Shown here one piece after another: positions 11,717-20,699 of a DNA stretch of 64,000 nt. How positions within the stretch are numbered: position 1 is the stretch's first letter; every line of letters starts with the position of its first letter. Source of the stretch: Galactobacter sp052108535. Its GTDB lineage: Bacteria; Actinomycetota; Actinomycetes; Actinomycetales; Micrococcaceae. Under the pieces are notes generated by a model. The model was given only the letters and a program-made list of their open reading frames with translations. It was not told where the DNA came from and ran no database searches. The stretch is taken from contig JBQDZM010000002.1 in assembly GCA_052108535.1 (NCBI GenBank), positions 62,001-126,000 on the forward strand. The letters are read 5' to 3'. The translations under genes and the position numbers were made by a program.

Positions 11717-12316
11717 TCAGCGTCTGGCGGACAGGGCCGCCGCAACTTGGTCAAAGCGTGTGCGATCCAACACAGCACCCTCGCGCCGCACGGAGGACTC
11801 GTCCAGTCGCAGCACGCGATCCAGCTTGACCTCGGATTCTCGACCCTGTTTGTCCCAATCGCCCGTGCCGAGATCCAGGTAGTTCGGGTTCCCGTCGTTG
11901 GTGTGTTCCTTCGAGGTGAGCATCAGCCCGAGCAGGTACTTCCCGTCGCGGCCGACGATCAGGGTGGGCCGGTCCTTGCCTTGGGTGTGGTCCTCCTCGT
12001 AGGGGACCCACGCCCAGACGATCTCGCCCGGGTCGGCATCCCCGTCCAGCCGGGGCGCGTAGTGGGGTTTGACCCGGCCGGTGAAGTCGCCGGCGTAGGC
12101 GCCGCGGGTGCCCTGCGACGCACTGCCCGACGACCCTGTGCCCGACGACGCGGGCGAGGCCGCGTCGCGCGGCGTGCGCGCCGTGGTGCCGTGGGGCACC
12201 CGCTTCGTGGACGTGCGCTGTTCCGTGCCGATTTGCTCGCCGATACTGCGTTTGGCCTCGCGCAGCAGCGGTTTGAGGATTGTGCGGGCCAAGCGGCCCC
12301 AACCATTCGGTGCCAT
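11717..12316 (-). CDS. PemK/MazF-like protein with N-terminal extension, no adjacent antitoxin
   Basis: A 199-residue protein. The first 35 residues are basic, then comes a Ser/Thr/Gly-rich linker to about residue 70, then a PemK/MazF-like barrel (VKPHYAPRLDGDADPGEIVWAWVPYEED, GKDRPTLIVGRD, LGLMLTSKEH). MazF/PemK proteins are usually mRNA endoribonucleases held by an antitoxin. Here no antitoxin-sized ORF adjoins; the neighbours are rpsT and lepA. It may be a domesticated housekeeping member. I chose the ATG at 12316. A -10 like TATCGT lies eight bases upstream, so the mRNA may be leaderless. A GTG at 12337 is the alternative start. Confidence 0.75.
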   Translation of the reverse strand: MAPNGWGRLARTILKPLLREAKRSIGEQIGTEQRTSTKRVPHGTTARTPRDAASPASSGTGSSGSASQGTRGAYAGDFTGRVKPHYAPRLDGDADPGEIVWAWVPYEEDHTQGKDRPTLIVGRDGKYLLGLMLTSKEHTNDGNPNYLDLGTGDWDKQGRESEVKLDRVLRLDESSVRREGAVLDRTRFDQVAAALSARR

Positions 12317-12480
12317 GGACCGTGACGATACCGGCACGGACCCGGCGGCTGGTGTGAAGCCAGCAGGTCACATGAGAGAATCGGGGGAGACTCGGTGCCC
12401 GTTCGTGCGGGTAGCCACCAAATTTAGGTACGGAACGCATCGCTGTGCGTCTCCGACGAAGTGAAGCGAGGCTGACGCTC

Positions 12481-14337
12481 TTGTCCCCCCAGGCCCGTGA
12501 GATGCCGGCGCCCGCCGCCACCGATCCCGCGGTCATCCGCAATTTCTGCATCATCGCCCATATCGACCACGGCAAGTCCACGTTGGCCGACCGCATGTTG
12601 CAGGCCACCGGTGTGGTGCAGGCGCGCGACATGAAGGCGCAATACCTGGACCGGATGGACATCGAGCGCGAGCGTGGCATCACCATCAAGTCTCAGGCCG
12701 TGCGGATGCCGTGGGAGGTGGACGGTACCGCGTATGCGTTGAACATGATCGACACGCCGGGGCACGTGGACTTCACCTACGAGGTCTCTCGTTCCTTGGC
12801 CGCCTGCGAAGGTGCCATCCTGCTCGTGGACGCCGCTCAGGGGATCGAGGCGCAGACCCTGGCCAACCTCTACCTGGCCATGGAGAACGACCTCACCATC
12901 ATCCCGGTATTGAACAAGATTGACCTCCCCAGCGCCGAACCGGAGAAGTACGCCGCGGAGCTGGCCAACCTGATCGGTGTGGAACCTGAGGACGTCTTGA
13001 AGGTGTCCGGTAAGACGGGGCAGGGCGTCGAGGAGCTCCTGGACCAGATCGTGGCGCAGCTGCCCGCTCCGGTCGGCAAGGCAGACGCCCCGGCCCGCGC
13101 CATGATCTTCGACTCCGTCTACGACTCCTACCGCGGCGTGGTGACCTATGTGCGCGTGGTGGATGGCAAGCTCGTCCCGCGCGAACGCATCGAGATGATG
13201 TCCACGGGTGCCACTCACGACCTGCTGGAGATTGGCGTGTCCTCGCCGGAGCCGGTTCCCACCAAGGGGCTGTCCGTCGGTGAGGTCGGTTACCTGATCA
13301 CCGGTGTGAAGGATGTGCGCCAGTCCCGCGTCGGCGACACGGTGACGGCCCACGCCAAGCCTGCGCAGGAGTCGCTGGGCGGCTACGAGGACCCCAAGCC
13401 CATGGTGTTCGCCGGTTTGTACCCCATCGACGGGTCCGACTATCCGGCCCTGCGTGATGCGTTGGACAAACTCAAGCTCAACGACGCTGCGCTGACCTAC
13501 GAACCCGAGACGTCCGCTGCCCTTGGTTTCGGTTTCCGTGTGGGCTTCCTCGGATTGCTGCACCTGGAGATTGTTCGCGAGCGCCTGGAACGCGAGTTCG
13601 GCCTCGACCTGATCTCCACCGCACCTGCGGTCGAATACGACGTGATCACCGAGGACAAATCCCACCTGCACGTGAAGAACCCCTCAGAGTTCCCCAGCGG
13701 CAAGGTGCTGGAGGTCCATGAACCCATGGTGGCCGCGACCATCATCGCGCCGAGTGAGTTCATCGGCGCCATCATGGAACTGTGCCAGTCCCGCCGCGGA
13801 ATCATGGGCGGCATGGACTACATCTCCGAGGAGCGGGTGGAGATGCGCTACCGGCTGCCGCTGGCCGAGATTGTCTTCGACTTCTTCGATCACCTGAAGT
13901 CCAAGACCCGCGGCTACGCCTCGCTGGATTGGAAGTCGGATGGCGAGCAGGTGGCCGATCTGGTGAAGGTGGACATCCTGCTGCAGGGTGATCAGGTGGA
14001 TGCGTTCAGCGCGATCACGCACCGGGATAAGGCCTACGCCTACGGGACCATGATGGCCACCAAGCTGCGTGAGCTCATTCCCCGTCAGCAGTTCGAGGTG
14101 CCCATCCAGGCCGCCATCGGCTCCCGCATCATTGCCCGTGAGAACATCCGCGCCATCCGTAAGGATGTGCTGGCCAAGTGCTACGGCGGCGACATCAGCC
14201 GTAAGCGCAAATTGCTGGAGAAGCAGAAGGAAGGCAAGAAGCGGATGAAGATGGTGGGCCGCGTGGAGGTTCCGCAGGAGGCCTTCATCACCGCGCTCTC
14301 CTCCGACTCCGACGGCCAAGACAAGAAGAAGAAGTAG
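12481..14337 (+). CDS. lepA: Elongation factor 4 (back-translocase LepA)
   Basis: A 618-residue translational GTPase acting on stalled or mis-translocated ribosomes. G1 is AHIDHGKST (residues 26-34), G3 is DTPGHVDF and G4 is NKID. The LepA-specific C-terminal domain ends in a Lys-rich tail. I chose the TTG at 12481. The resulting N-terminus MSPQAREMPAPAATDP matches the form I recall for Micrococcaceae LepA, and a CGAGG sequence lies nine bases upstream. Alternatives are GTG 12445 and ATG 12502. The stop shares its last base with the hemW start. Confidence 0.95.
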   Translation: MSPQAREMPAPAATDPAVIRNFCIIAHIDHGKSTLADRMLQATGVVQARDMKAQYLDRMDIERERGITIKSQAVRMPWEVDGTAYALNMIDTPGHVDFTYEVSRSLAACEGAILLVDAAQGIEAQTLANLYLAMENDLTIIPVLNKIDLPSAEPEKYAAELANLIGVEPEDVLKVSGKTGQGVEELLDQIVAQLPAPVGKADAPARAMIFDSVYDSYRGVVTYVRVVDGKLVPRERIEMMSTGATHDLLEIGVSSPEPVPTKGLSVGEVGYLITGVKDVRQSRVGDTVTAHAKPAQESLGGYEDPKPMVFAGLYPIDGSDYPALRDALDKLKLNDAALTYEPETSAALGFGFRVGFLGLLHLEIVRERLEREFGLDLISTAPAVEYDVITEDKSHLHVKNPSEFPSGKVLEVHEPMVAATIIAPSEFIGAIMELCQSRRGIMGGMDYISEERVEMRYRLPLAEIVFDFFDHLKSKTRGYASLDWKSDGEQVADLVKVDILLQGDQVDAFSAITHRDKAYAYGTMMATKLRELIPRQQFEVPIQAAIGSRIIARENIRAIRKDVLAKCYGGDISRKRKLLEKQKEGKKRMKMVGRVEVPQEAFITALSSDSDGQDKKKK

Positions 14338-15584
14338 TGCCCTCCACTCTCCCTGACGGCGACCCGGCCCCGGTGGACGGGTCGCTGCCTCCTTCGGCCG
14401 GGAGCAGCGCGGCAGAGCGCACCCTCAGCCTGTACCTGCATATTCCGTTCTGCCGGGTTCGGTGCGGCTACTGCGATTTCAATACGTACACTGCCTCCGA
14501 GCTGGGGAATGGGGCCTCCCGTGAGAGCTACCCGGATGCGATGGCCGCAGAGCTGGCCCTGTCTAAACGTGTGCTTGACGACGTCGGTGCAGGGGAGCGA
14601 GAACTGTCCACGGTGTTTTTCGGCGGCGGCACGCCGACGTTGCTGCCCGCTCAGGCGTTGGGGGACACCCTGCGTCGCGCCGTGGACCTCTATGGACTTC
14701 TCCCCGGCGCCGAGGTGACCACCGAGGCGAATCCTGACTCGGTGACGCCGGAGTCGCTGCGCACCCTCGCGGCGGCTGGGTTCACCCGCGTGTCCTTCGG
14801 CATGCAGTCCGTCAAACCGCATGTGTTGAAAGTCCTGGACCGCACCCACACACCCGAGCGGGTTCCCCAGGCCGTTGCCTGGGCCCGCGAGGCAGGCCTG
14901 GACGTGAGTCTTGACCTGATCTACGGCACCCCCGGGGAGTCCCTTGACGATTGGCGTGCCTCGCTTGAAGCGGTCCTGGCTATGGAGCCGGACCACGTCT
15001 CCGCGTACGCGCTGATCATCGAGAACGGAACCAAGCTCGCCGCGCAGATCAGGCGGGGTGAGGTTCCGAATGTGGACGATGACGACCACGCCGACAAGTA
15101 TGTCGTGGCAGACCAGATCCTGGCTGAGGCCGGTTACGACTGGTACGAGGTCTCCAATTTCTCCCGCGGTCGCGAGCGCCGAGCCCACCACAATGTGGCC
15201 TATTGGATGGACCAGGACTGGTGGGGTATTGGCCCAGGCGCACATTCCCACGTGGGTGGAGTGCGCTGGTGGAACGTGAAGCACCCGGCCGCCTACCAGC
15301 AGCGGTTGGACTCCGGGCTCTCGCCGGTGCAGGCACGGGAGATGCCAGACGCCGACGCGAGCCACCTTGAGCAGGTCATGTTGCGGGTACGGCTCCGTGA
15401 CGGGCTGCCGCTGTCCCTCCTGTCAGACGACGAGCGCTCCCGCGTTGCGGGGCTCGTGGCAGATGGTCTGGTGGAGCCGGCTCCGGCCCTTCGGGCCGAT
15501 GCGGACGGCGAGCGCCGCTTGGTCCTCACCCTGCGTGGTCGGTTGTTGGCCGACGGTGTGGTGCGGACCTTGTTGGGCTTCTGA
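14337..15584 (+). CDS. hemW: Radical SAM heme chaperone HemW
   Basis: A 415-residue protein with the radical SAM cluster motif CRVRCGYC (Cys 39, 43, 46) in LYLHIPFCRVRCGYCDF, followed by FFGGGTPTLL and LDLIYGTPGES. The extra Cys typical of HemN oxidases is absent in this motif, so it is HemW (heme trafficking, S-adenosylmethionine binding) rather than coproporphyrinogen dehydrogenase. The GTG start at 14337 overlaps the lepA TAG by one base, so translation is coupled. lepA-hemW adjacency is common and no dedicated promoter is needed. Confidence 0.93.
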   Translation: MPSTLPDGDPAPVDGSLPPSAGSSAAERTLSLYLHIPFCRVRCGYCDFNTYTASELGNGASRESYPDAMAAELALSKRVLDDVGAGERELSTVFFGGGTPTLLPAQALGDTLRRAVDLYGLLPGAEVTTEANPDSVTPESLRTLAAAGFTRVSFGMQSVKPHVLKVLDRTHTPERVPQAVAWAREAGLDVSLDLIYGTPGESLDDWRASLEAVLAMEPDHVSAYALIIENGTKLAAQIRRGEVPNVDDDDHADKYVVADQILAEAGYDWYEVSNFSRGRERRAHHNVAYWMDQDWWGIGPGAHSHVGGVRWWNVKHPAAYQQRLDSGLSPVQAREMPDADASHLEQVMLRVRLRDGLPLSLLSDDERSRVAGLVADGLVEPAPALRADADGERRLVLTLRGRLLADGVVRTLLGF

Positions 15585-15589
15585 ACTCC

Positions 15590-16519
15590 TCAGCCGTAGC
15601 GTTCTTGGTAGCGGGCCCGGGCGGCCGGATGCAGGGCCAGGGAGCCGGTGTCGATGAGGTCGGAGGGTGTGAGGAATTGGACGCCGATGGACTCTTGTGG
15701 GACCAGGGCGTGGGCTTCCTCGATGAGGACGTCCACGAGTGCCCTGACGATGGCGTTGGGTAGGTCTCTTGAGGTGAGGAGCAGGCTGGGCACGCCGACG
15801 GTGACCAGTGGGGTGTTGGATCCGTAGACGCCGGTGGGGACGCGTGCCTGGAGGTAGACGTCGGGGTAGTGCTGTTGCAGGGCGTCGAGGGCGGTGGAGA
15901 GGTCGAGCAGTCGTCTGCCCGCTGTGTGCGCTCCGCGATCGATGAGGGGTGTCGGCAGTCCGCCTGACCAGAAGCAGGCGTCGAGCTCGCCGGCGTCCAG
16001 CCGGTCCAGAGCTTCGGCGAGTGGATGCTCTTCGACGTGGTCTGTTGGGATTCGGGCGGCGGCAAGGAGGCGTCTGACGGTGAATGAGGCGCCTGAGCCG
16101 GGGGCTCCGATGGAGATCGGGCGGTCGCGCAGGTCCTCGATCGAGCTGATGTTGCCCTGGGTGCGCACGATGCCTTGGAGATAGTTCTGGTACACGCGCC
16201 CGATGGCCACGGCGCCATCGGCCTTGACCGCGGCGGTGTCGGCGAGGCACAGGGCGAGTTGGGCCTTGCCCGTGCGCAGCAGGGCGAGGTTCTCCGCGCT
16301 GCCGTTGGTCGCCACGGGGGCCACGGTCAGTGACGTGGTCCGTGCGGCAGCATCGCGCAGCAATTGGGCAAATCGGTGGTAGTTGCCGCCGCGCTCACCG
16401 GAGGCCAAACGCAATCTGGCGGATCGGTCGCTGGTGTCGCATGCGCTCAAACCCAGGGTCATGGCCACGGCGGAGCCGGCCAGGGCAGACCGGAGGAGGT
16501 GGCGCCGTGAGATGCTCAT
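15590..16519 (-). CDS. TAXI family solute-binding lipoprotein
   Basis: A 309-residue extracytoplasmic protein. The N-terminus has a twin-arginine-like SRRHLLRSALAG and a lipobox ending LSAC, so it is probably a Tat-exported lipoprotein. The mature part reads as a TAXI-type (TRAP-associated) binding protein: ASGERGGNYHRFAQLL, VGVPSLLLTSRDLP, TGVYG. No TRAP membrane subunit is in the window. Its ATG overlaps the end of the sensor kinase gene by 4 bases (ATGA), so it is the third gene of the regulator-kinase-binding protein operon. This suggests a periplasm-side sensor partner for the kinase rather than a classic TRAP transporter. It is convergent with hemW; the stop codons are a few bases apart. 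Confidence 0.8.
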   Translation of the reverse strand: MSISRRHLLRSALAGSAVAMTLGLSACDTSDRSARLRLASGERGGNYHRFAQLLRDAAARTTSLTVAPVATNGSAENLALLRTGKAQLALCLADTAAVKADGAVAIGRVYQNYLQGIVRTQGNISSIEDLRDRPISIGAPGSGASFTVRRLLAAARIPTDHVEEHPLAEALDRLDAGELDACFWSGGLPTPLIDRGAHTAGRRLLDLSTALDALQQHYPDVYLQARVPTGVYGSNTPLVTVGVPSLLLTSRDLPNAIVRALVDVLIEEAHALVPQESIGVQFLTPSDLIDTGSLALHPAARARYQERYG

Positions 16520-17916
16520 GCCGGTTCCATCCTGATCCGGGTCCGGAACCCACCGCGGTCCCCACTCTCCACCGTCACCGTGGCGCTGTTGGCGCGGGCA
16601 AGCGCCAGGATGATCGCGTGCCCCAGTCCCGAGCCGGGTAATCCGGCGTGGTGCCGTGCCCGCCAGAACCGGGTTCCCACCTGGGCGATCTCTTCCGGAC
16701 TCAGGCCCGGGCCGTCGTCGGACACCGTCAGGACCACAGCGTGGGCCTCGTGCTCCCATCCGAGCGTCAGGGTGGCTGCGTTTCCGGCGTACTTGCCTGC
16801 GTTGTCCACGAGGATGGCGAGGATCTCGTCGAGGTCGTGGCGGGCGAAGCGGGGACGGGCCTCGGACGGGATCGCGTGGAGGCGTAGCCCGGACCGGAGC
16901 GCGGCCGCGCGGTGTGGGGCTGCCAGCTCCTGGGCAGAAACGATGGGATAGTTCGGGACGGGTTCGCTTGCGGTGTTCGGGGCGGTGGCGCTGTTGGCTC
17001 GGTGTTCCGCTCTGGCCAGTTCCAGCAGTCGGTCAATGGTGAGTTCAAGTCGATCGAGGTCCCGGTCGATGGCGGCGATTTCGTCGGGATCGATGCTGCC
17101 CTCAGCCTGGTCGGCGTCCACCAGCGCCAGAGAGTCGAGCCGCATCCGGACGGCGGCCAAGGGGTTGCGCAATTGGTGGGAGGTCGCAGCGACCAGGTCA
17201 CGCTGTTGTTCCAGGGTGGTCTCGACGTGCTGTGCCATGCGCTGGAAGGACCGGGAGAGCCTGCGCAGCTCGGGTGGGCCGGTGACGGCGGCCGGCCGGT
17301 AATCCAGCTGTTCAGCGAGGGTGTTGGCCGCGAAGTCCAGCGCCCGGACAGGGCGCAGCACCCAATGGGTCCACCAGATGGAGGCGAGGAGGACGGCCGC
17401 GAGGACGCCGAGTCCTGCCGCACCGGCCAGGAGCAGCCCCCGGGTCACCTCGTGTTTGGCGTGGCTGAGGTTGGCTTCCAGCGCCACGGCGCCGATGGGG
17501 GAGGTGCCTTGGGAGAGGACGGGGGAGGCGAACACGGTCGTGTCGGAGCTCCAGGGAAGGATCGGGGTGGTGTCGGCGTGCTCCACGCCGCGCAGGGCCG
17601 CGTCCAACGCAGGTTTCACCTGGCCGCCCACGTGCAGTCCACCGCTCGCGGCGACCACCTGGTCGGCGTCGTCCACGACCACGGCCCGTTCCCCGTAGAC
17701 GCGCTCGAGCCGATCGAGATAGTTCTGCAGCTTCGTCGGGTCCCCGCCTGCCACGGGACCAGCGGCACGCTGCAGAATCCGGTCGATGGTCGCCGTGCGT
17801 TGGATCCGGAGTTGATCCGTGCGTTCGTGGGAGATCGCCTGGGATACGGGCAGCAGGATGGCCACCACGGTCAGGAGGCCAAGAAGGGCCAGGGGCCAGA
17901 GGACGCGACGCCTCAT
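16516..17916 (-). CDS. Two-component sensor histidine kinase
   Basis: A 466-residue membrane kinase. Membrane helices lie at about 8-28 and 160-182, with an extracytoplasmic sensor loop of about 130 residues between them. HAMP-like and dimerisation segments follow, with the phospho-acceptor His in ATSHQLRNPLAAV. The ATP-binding domain shows N box DNAGKY, G1 box SDDGPGLS and G2 box GSGLGHAI. It overlaps the response regulator upstream by 4 bases and the TAXI lipoprotein downstream by 4 bases. The architecture resembles TctE-type carboxylate sensors. The signal is unknown, but the binding protein and the divergent MHS permease point to an organic acid or similar solute. Confidence 0.9.
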   Translation of the reverse strand: MRRRVLWPLALLGLLTVVAILLPVSQAISHERTDQLRIQRTATIDRILQRAAGPVAGGDPTKLQNYLDRLERVYGERAVVVDDADQVVAASGGLHVGGQVKPALDAALRGVEHADTTPILPWSSDTTVFASPVLSQGTSPIGAVALEANLSHAKHEVTRGLLLAGAAGLGVLAAVLLASIWWTHWVLRPVRALDFAANTLAEQLDYRPAAVTGPPELRRLSRSFQRMAQHVETTLEQQRDLVAATSHQLRNPLAAVRMRLDSLALVDADQAEGSIDPDEIAAIDRDLDRLELTIDRLLELARAEHRANSATAPNTASEPVPNYPIVSAQELAAPHRAAALRSGLRLHAIPSEARPRFARHDLDEILAILVDNAGKYAGNAATLTLGWEHEAHAVVLTVSDDGPGLSPEEIAQVGTRFWRARHHAGLPGSGLGHAIILALARANSATVTVESGDRGGFRTRIRMEPA

Positions 17917-18560
17917 GCCGGCTGCTCGAGCCGGAACCCGAAGCCTCGGATGGTGGTGATGGTGAGCATCGGCAACTTCTGACGCAGCTGGGCCAGGTGA
18001 ACGTCGAAGGAGCGGGACGTGGCGGCGTAGCCAGGTCCCCAGATGCGTTCCAGCACGGTTTGGCGTTCCACCGCGGTGCCTGCGCTGCGGGCCAGGGCCA
18101 CCAGGAGTGAGAACTCCGTGGGGGTCAGGTTGATGCGGGTGCCCTCATGAGTGACCGTGTGTGCCGCCTGGTCGATGCGCAACTGACCGACGTGGATGAC
18201 GTCTGCGGTGGCATAGCGTCGGGTGACGGCGGTGAGCCGGGCCAGCAACTCATGCAGGCGGACCGGTTTCACCAGGTAGTCGTCGGCCCCGGAACGTAGG
18301 GCCCGCACGGTGGAACGCTCGTCGTCGCGTGCGGTCACCACGATGACGGGGGTCTCGGCGACGTCCCGCAGCCTCGCGAGAACGTCCAGTCCGTCCATGT
18401 CCTCGAGTCCCAGATCCAACATCAGGACGTCGGTCTCCGTGTGTTGAGCCAGGACGTCGGCGCCTCGGGTGACCCGGGTGCAGAGGTGACCGGCCTTGCC
18501 GAGAGCCGTTGCGAGGGCACCTGAGACCGAGGGATCGTCCTCCGCAATGAGCACACGCAT
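17913..18560 (-). CDS. OmpR/PhoB family response regulator
   Basis: A 215-residue regulator. The receiver domain has the acidic pocket IAEDD, phospho-acceptor Asp in LMLDLGLEDMDG, and the Lys in YLVKPVRL. A winged-helix DNA-binding domain follows (GTRINLTPTEFSLLVAL, SRSFDVHLAQLRQKL). The start is ATG at 18560, with the -10 like CATACT (complement of 18568-18573) seven bases before it, so the mRNA is probably leaderless. The longer frame to 18656 lacks family similarity. It likely controls its own operon and the divergent permease gene across the 174-base shared intergenic region. Confidence 0.92.
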   Translation of the reverse strand: MRVLIAEDDPSVSGALATALGKAGHLCTRVTRGADVLAQHTETDVLMLDLGLEDMDGLDVLARLRDVAETPVIVVTARDDERSTVRALRSGADDYLVKPVRLHELLARLTAVTRRYATADVIHVGQLRIDQAAHTVTHEGTRINLTPTEFSLLVALARSAGTAVERQTVLERIWGPGYAATSRSFDVHLAQLRQKLPMLTITTIRGFGFRLEQPA

Positions 18561-18567
18561 GGGTTCA

Positions 18568-18573
18568 AGTATG
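18568..18573 (-). promoter_or_regulatory. Probable -10 hexamer for the leaderless response regulator mRNA
   Basis: CATACT on the minus strand, seven bases before the start codon at 18560. No ribosome-binding site lies between. Confidence 0.4.
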
Positions 18574-18734
18574 CCCAAAGCCGGGCATGGGCCGCGCACA
18601 AGGTGCCGAGCCGTAGGTAAAGACAGTGTTAAGAAAACGACGGTGACGTGGCTCACCTTTCACAGAATGGGCTGGTGGCGCCGCCAGGTGGCCCCGAAGC
18701 ACGACTCGCACCATTCGATGAAAAGGACTCAAAG

Positions 18735-20093
18735 ATGTCAACGATGACTCAACGGCCGCCGGGACCCGGGGGCGCGTCCACGCGTTCCTCGACGACGATG
18801 CGCAGAGCAGTGTCCAACACCCTCAAGGGATCCGCAGGCAACCTTGTCGAGTGGTACGACGTCTACGTCTACTCCGTCTTCGCCAGCTATTTCGAATCCC
18901 AGTTCTTCTCAAAGGATGACGCGAACTCGACTCTCTACGTCTGGGCGATCTTCGCGGTCACGTTCATCATGCGACCCATCGGGTCGTGGTTCTTTGGCCG
19001 CTTCGCCGACCGTCACGGTCGCCGCCTGTCCTTGAGCGTCTCGGTCTCCGTGATGGCCGCATGTTCGCTGTTGGTGGCCGTCTCACCCACGGCGAATACC
19101 ATCGGGGCGGGTGCCGTGGTTCTGTTGGTCTTCGCCCGCCTGGTGCAGGGTTTCGCCACCGGTGGCGAGTACGGAACCAGTGCCACGTACATGTCGGAGA
19201 CGGCGCTTCCCGGCCGCCGAGGCTTCCTGTCCTCCTTCAACTACGTGACTCTGGTGGGCGGCCACGTCCTGGCCCAGCTGACCCTGATGATCATGGTGCT
19301 GACCATGAGCCACGACCAGATCTCGGAATGGGGCTGGCGGGTGGCCTTCGGTATCGGCGCCGTCGGCGCTCTGGTGGTGCTGTGGATCCGTCGCACCATG
19401 GACGAGTCCCTGCAGACCACCACCCTGGATGCGGTGAAGCAGGGCGAGTCCAAGCAGTCGGGCTCCATGCGAGAGCTGTTGGTCAACCAGTGGCGTCCGC
19501 TGCTGTTGTGCTTCCTGGTCACCGCAGGTGGCACCCTGGCGTTCTACGTCTACTCCGTCACCGGCCCCAATATCGTCAAGTCGCTCTTCGCCGACGGGGA
19601 TGTCGTGGCCAGTACGCTGATCAACTTCCTGGCGTTGACGTTCCTCATGCTGTTGCAGCCTCTGGGCGGGTACATCTCGGACAAGGTGGGCCGCAAGGCA
19701 CTGTTGGTCTTCTTCGGTGTGGGTGGCGTGGCCTACACCTGGTTCCTGCTCATCTACCTGCCCAAGCAGTCCAGCCCGGTGGCCGCCTTCCTGATTCTGG
19801 CCGTGGGCTTCGTGATCCTCACGGGTTACACCTCCATCAACGCGGTGGTGAAGGCGGAACTCTTCCCGACCCACATCCGGGCACTCGGCGTCGGATTCGG
19901 TTACGCGCTGGCGAACTCCGCCTTCGGCGGTACGGCGCCGTTGATGTACGAGGCGGCCTCGACGTCGGGCAGGATGCCGTTGTTCATCGCCGTCGCCACG
20001 GGCATCATCGCGATCTCGCTGCTGGTCTACATCTTTGCGCTAAAGAATAAGAGCCCCAACTGGCTCGACGACGAGGCGACGATGCGCGGCTGA
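18735..20093 (+). CDS. MHS family major facilitator (alpha-ketoglutarate permease-like)
   Basis: A 452-residue permease with 12 predicted membrane helices. The segment GNLVEWYDVYVYSVFA and the loop 2-3 motif RPIGSWFFGRFADRHGRR are typical of the metabolite:H+ symporter subfamily, which carries alpha-ketoglutarate, citrate, proline/betaine or shikimate. The substrate cannot be fixed from sequence. The ATG at 18735 has AAGGA at 18723-18727. It is transcribed away from the regulator-kinase-TAXI operon, which is therefore its likely controller. A strong hairpin follows at 20111-20155. Confidence 0.88.
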   Translation: MSTMTQRPPGPGGASTRSSTTMRRAVSNTLKGSAGNLVEWYDVYVYSVFASYFESQFFSKDDANSTLYVWAIFAVTFIMRPIGSWFFGRFADRHGRRLSLSVSVSVMAACSLLVAVSPTANTIGAGAVVLLVFARLVQGFATGGEYGTSATYMSETALPGRRGFLSSFNYVTLVGGHVLAQLTLMIMVLTMSHDQISEWGWRVAFGIGAVGALVVLWIRRTMDESLQTTTLDAVKQGESKQSGSMRELLVNQWRPLLLCFLVTAGGTLAFYVYSVTGPNIVKSLFADGDVVASTLINFLALTFLMLLQPLGGYISDKVGRKALLVFFGVGGVAYTWFLLIYLPKQSSPVAAFLILAVGFVILTGYTSINAVVKAELFPTHIRALGVGFGYALANSAFGGTAPLMYEAASTSGRMPLFIAVATGIIAISLLVYIFALKNKSPNWLDDEATMRG

Positions 20094-20110
20094 GCGGTCG
20101 TGGACACTCA

Positions 20111-20155
20111 AAGGCCCGGTGGCGACGAGGTTTTTCTTCGTCGGCACCGGGCCTT
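20111..20155. terminator. Bidirectional terminator
   Basis: Stem of about 19 bp with minor mismatches (20111-20129 with 20136-20155) around a T-rich loop, between the convergent permease and DUF4870 genes. Confidence 0.75.
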
Positions 20156-20170
20156 GTGTGCGCGGCGGCC

Positions 20171-20581
20171 TCACTCGTAGAGGAACATCCGCAGGTTGAG
20201 CTTGTAGAGGTAGGGCCTGCCCTTGTTGACCTGGACGCCGCCCAGAACTCCGGAGATGGTCATGAACAGCCAGATCAGCACGGCCACGAGTGAGAAGATC
20301 AAGCCGATCCCGGGGAGGAAACCCAGACCGAGGAAAATCACCACGAGGACGGTCAGGGGAAGCGTGAAATTGAACGCCTCACGTGATTCCTGACGCGTGA
20401 ACGGTCCCCGGTCACGGAAGGCCAGGTAGACGCAAAGACTGGGCAGGAACCCTGCGATGGAAAAACTGTGGGCCACGTACGCCCACCGGCGGTCCTCCGC
20501 TGGGGTCAACGGAAGTGCCCTGACCGACTCTCTGGGCAAATTGTCGCGACCCTGAGCCTGGGGATCGGGTTGTGAGGTCAC
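20171..20581 (-). CDS. DUF4870 domain membrane protein
   Basis: A 136-residue small membrane protein. A polar N-terminus is followed by WAYVAHSFSIAGFLPSLCVYLAF, a loop with RESREAFNF (the usual DUF4870 motif of Arg/Glu-Ala-xNF) and two more hydrophobic helices. The function of the family is unknown. I chose the GTG at 20581 because AAGGAGG (complement of 20591-20598) lies about nine bases upstream. The longer frame to 20611 would put that ribosome-binding site inside the coding region. Confidence 0.85.
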   Translation of the reverse strand: MTSQPDPQAQGRDNLPRESVRALPLTPAEDRRWAYVAHSFSIAGFLPSLCVYLAFRDRGPFTRQESREAFNFTLPLTVLVVIFLGLGFLPGIGLIFSLVAVLIWLFMTISGVLGGVQVNKGRPYLYKLNLRMFLYE

Positions 20582-20699
20582 CAGCTGTGTGCCTCCTTCG
20601 AAGAACGTCACGGATGTGTCCGAGCAGGAACCTGCTGTTGCTGCTTTAGTCTACTGAATCTGACTGTGCAGCAACCGTGAGCCGGCGGGTGTTCGCCAC

